A DNA stretch of 64,000 nt from JBGTSJ01 sp041940305 (lineage in GTDB: Bacteria > Planctomycetota > Planctomycetia > Planctomycetales > Planctomycetaceae). Shown in pieces: positions 61,937 to 64,000 of the stretch. The translations under genes and the position numbers were made by a program. The DNA is taken from NCBI GenBank assembly GCA_041940305.1, contig JBGTSJ010000020.1, positions 1-64,000 on the forward strand, read 5' to 3'. Each line of letters starts with the position of its first letter. Position 1 is the first letter of the stretch. The notes under the pieces were generated by a model. That model was not told the origin of the DNA, ran no database searches, and saw only the letters and a list, made by a program, of their open reading frames with translations.

Positions 61937-63216
61937 GCGTTTGGTCCGGATTCGTCCGGGACGGAGGGTTGTCGTGGAAGCCCGACGGCCACGATCAGCA
62001 GGGCCGCCGCGAAGATCGCCAGCGCGAGGCCGAAGCTGGAGCGGAAGCCGTAGTGGTCGGAGACCAGCCCGAACACCAGGGGGAGGAAGCCCACGGTGAC
62101 GGTCATCAGGTTCGTGTAAGCGGTGTTTTCGCGAATCCGCCGCGGCGCCGAGCAGCCGACGATGTAGTTCATGTAGTAGACATAGAACAGCTCGCCTGCG
62201 CCGAGCAGACCGAAGCTGAACAGGTACCATTTTCCGGGGACGACCATGCCCCAGACGACGCCGGCGAGGCAGATCCCGGTTGTTGCGAGCAGGGACGCTT
62301 TGGCGTGGATGCGGGATACCAGCCAGCCCAGCGCGAATCCGGCCAGCGCTTTGAAGCCGAACCGCAGGGCGAGTTGGAGGCCAGCATACTCTTCCGGGGC
62401 TTCACCGAGCGCCTCGCGGGTGTAGAGCGACAGATTGTTGAGAATCATCGTGCCGCCGTAAGTGAGCAGAAACGCGGCCGCTGCCAGCAGAATCCGCGAC
62501 TGGAAGAAATACTCGCGCAGGCCGGAGAGCACCTCGGACATTCGGGCCTGAGGCGCGGGCTCATCGCGGATGGGGACAGACGCCAGCGCCACGGAGGCCG
62601 CCGCCAGCCACATGGCGGGACCGGTCGCGCCGAACAGTGCGACGTAGTTCCAGGGAGCCTGCAGCGGCTGGACATGAATGACATCCAGGAAGTTGCCGGC
62701 GAGCACGAGTTGCGATGCGCAGGACCCGATGACGGCAAAGAGCGGCCCCAGTCCGAACGTCCAGCCCAGCGTCCAGGCGCGACGTTCGGGGGTCAGCCCG
62801 CGGCCGATGAGTTCCCACAGGCACATCTGCCGCACGCCGTTGCAGATGCCGATGATGCCGGCGTGGGCAATCATGGCGGGGATGAGCCAGGAACTCGGAG
62901 CGAGAACGAACAGGGCGGCGACCGCGAAGCCGGCGGTCCCCATCGCTAACAGGGTGCCGGTGAGCATTGGTCGCATCAGCCGCGGCGACGGCCACAGCCA
63001 CGCGATGAAGACCGGCAATGGGGTGACCCAGAGGTATACGGCTTCCGGCAGATTGGCGACCGTGTCGCTCGCCAGGAACGACTCAAGGATCGCTGCGTGC
63101 AGCACACCCACATAGAACACCGGGGCGACGAGATAAGACAGCGAATTGTTGAGCAGGAAGACCAGACTGTTCCGGCGCTGCAGTCCCGGAGGGAGGAGGT
63201 CGTCGGGGCTCGACAT
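61933..63216 (-). CDS. major facilitator superfamily (MFS) transporter
   Basis: 427 residues with about twelve hydrophobic segments, starting MSSPDDLLPPGLQRRNSLVF. Cytoplasmic loop after helix 6 (RDEPAPQARMSEVLSGLREY) separates two six-helix halves. First gene of a three-gene run joined by four-base overlaps with the aldolase and amidohydrolase. It probably imports the substrate of these enzymes. 270 bp separate it from a divergent enolase-superfamily gene. Confidence 0.85.
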   Translation of the reverse strand: MSSPDDLLPPGLQRRNSLVFLLNNSLSYLVAPVFYVGVLHAAILESFLASDTVANLPEAVYLWVTPLPVFIAWLWPSPRLMRPMLTGTLLAMGTAGFAVAALFVLAPSSWLIPAMIAHAGIIGICNGVRQMCLWELIGRGLTPERRAWTLGWTFGLGPLFAVIGSCASQLVLAGNFLDVIHVQPLQAPWNYVALFGATGPAMWLAAASVALASVPIRDEPAPQARMSEVLSGLREYFFQSRILLAAAAFLLTYGGTMILNNLSLYTREALGEAPEEYAGLQLALRFGFKALAGFALGWLVSRIHAKASLLATTGICLAGVVWGMVVPGKWYLFSFGLLGAGELFYVYYMNYIVGCSAPRRIRENTAYTNLMTVTVGFLPLVFGLVSDHYGFRSSFGLALAIFAAALLIVAVGLPRQPSVPDESGPNA

Positions 63217-63486
63217 GTGAGATGTCAGTCGTCCCTTGCCGGTGATGAACGATGCCGGCGGAGTTCGTTCTCAGCCAAGTACTGCGGTGCGCGAGTCTAA
63301 TCGGGAAGTTGACGCACGACAACGACCGCAGTCCGACTCGGATTATCAGAAGGGAGCAGCAATGCATCACTGTGGTGCGCGTCTGGTCCCATTCGGTTAT
63401 GCTGACCGCACATGAAGGCAATTGAACGACGATCCGGATTCCCGCTCAGGCCGGGCGCACCGCATGAGTTCGAGGAGTGTTGCGAA

Positions 63487-64000
63487 ATGATCAGGCAACG
63501 TCTGACTGGGGGAGCGGTGAGCCGCCCCGTGCTGGAGAATCGCCGGAATCTGCTGAAGGCGGGCGCGGGTGCGATGGCCTGCGGCCTGCTGAGCGCGTGG
63601 CAGCCGGTTCGAGCGGACGACGATCCAGCCGGGGCCGATTCACCGGCGCTCAAGATCACCGCGGTGACGACGTATCTGCTGCGACATCAGCTGAAGCGGC
63701 CGTTCGGTGCATCGGTCTCGGTGCCGCTGAGCAAGAAGCGGGAGACGCTGCTGGTCAAGATCGAGACGGATCAGGGCATCGTCGGCTGGGGTGAGACTGC
63801 GGCGATTACCGGAGCGCGCGGCACGATTGAGAACACGCTCACCGAAGTGCTGATTGGCCGGAATCCGCTGGAGTATCGCAAGCTGTGGCGTGAGTTGTGG
63901 GGCGCCAACTTCGGAAACGGGCTGGCCGTCGGGGCCGTCGAAACGGCGCTGAACGACATTCGGGGCAAGGCGCTCAATCTTCCGGTGGCCGAACTGTTCG
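63487..64000 (+). CDS. mandelate racemase/muconate lactonizing enzyme family protein, 3' truncated by window edge
   Basis: 171 residues are visible, the frame running off the window. ATG 63487 follows gaggag ~10 bases upstream. A twin-arginine-like signal (RRNLLKAGAGAMACGLL) precedes the enolase-superfamily N-terminal capping domain: ITAVTTYLLRHQLKRPFGAS, LLVKIETDQGIVGWGETAA and GAVETALNDIRGKALNLPV. The catalytic barrel lies beyond base 64000. Probably a dehydratase or racemase for sugar acids working with the divergent MFS/aldolase/amidohydrolase genes. Confidence 0.85.
   Translation, partial: MIRQRLTGGAVSRPVLENRRNLLKAGAGAMACGLLSAWQPVRADDDPAGADSPALKITAVTTYLLRHQLKRPFGASVSVPLSKKRETLLVKIETDQGIVGWGETAAITGARGTIENTLTEVLIGRNPLEYRKLWRELWGANFGNGLAVGAVETALNDIRGKALNLPVAELF

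Overview
This 64 kb, GC-rich window is almost entirely a planctomycete (Pirellula/Rubinisphaera-like) chromosome segment. The basis is its gene families: three DUF1559 prepilin-like proteins each followed by a small lipoprotein, two DUF1501 plus DUF1549/DUF1553 pairs, a sulfatase, an ECF-sigma/Ser-Thr-kinase pair, a FecR/LamG protein, EF-hand proteins and a secreted caspase-like protein. The first ~1.78 kb looks different: an AtuA-type gene, its small partner and a TAXI solute-binding protein resemble an alphaproteobacterial locus. The reading frame then switches in mid-domain to the C-terminus of a di-heme cytochrome c peroxidase. I read this as a probable assembly chimera, or else a very recent illegitimate junction.

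Layout. 1-2073: foreign-looking block and junction. 2.4-8.9 kb: secreted beta-propeller protein, serA, convergent glgC, DUF1559 protein and lipoprotein. 8.9-20 kb (minus strand): SUMF1-domain protein, a cluster of ECF sigma factor, kinase, cadherin/Ig-like secreted protein and two small proteins, a BNR-type secreted protein, and two more DUF1559/lipoprotein pairs. 20.7-27.9 kb (minus): a five-gene run of blaI-type repressor, M56 sensor protease with two tandem discoidin-like repeats, 8-EF-hand protein, DUF1549/1553 and DUF1501. A palindromic operator lies in the predicted promoter at its head. 28.1-31.7 kb (plus): a propeller protein and a tandem caspase-like protein whose second caspase fold has lost its catalytic residues.

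31.9-43.2 kb is bracketed by two diverged 68-bp direct repeats. It holds a CDF metal transporter, an SRPBCC/DUF2892 membrane protein, a zinc alcohol dehydrogenase, an SDR, remnants of a response regulator and a transposase, and the mutagenesis cassette imuA-imuB-dnaE2 with a divergent SRAP/HMCES gene sharing one regulatory gap. 43.4-51.9 kb (minus): an operon-like run of sigma factor, FecR/LamG protein, PSCyt1/DUF1549/DUF1553, DUF1501 and sulfatase, probably for uptake and breakdown of a sulfated polymer. 52.2-54.1 kb: a graveyard of broken genes and two decayed head-to-tail copies of an rve-type insertion sequence. 54.2-60.0 kb (minus): a ~1950-residue hybrid histidine kinase with about seven PAS and four GAF domains. 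60.2-64 kb: a catabolic cluster (MFS transporter, DapA/NanA-type aldolase, amidohydrolase, all with ATGA overlaps) facing a divergent, window-truncated enolase-superfamily gene.

No tRNA, rRNA or CRISPR array was recognised. All family calls rest on reading motifs by eye; no database search was run.
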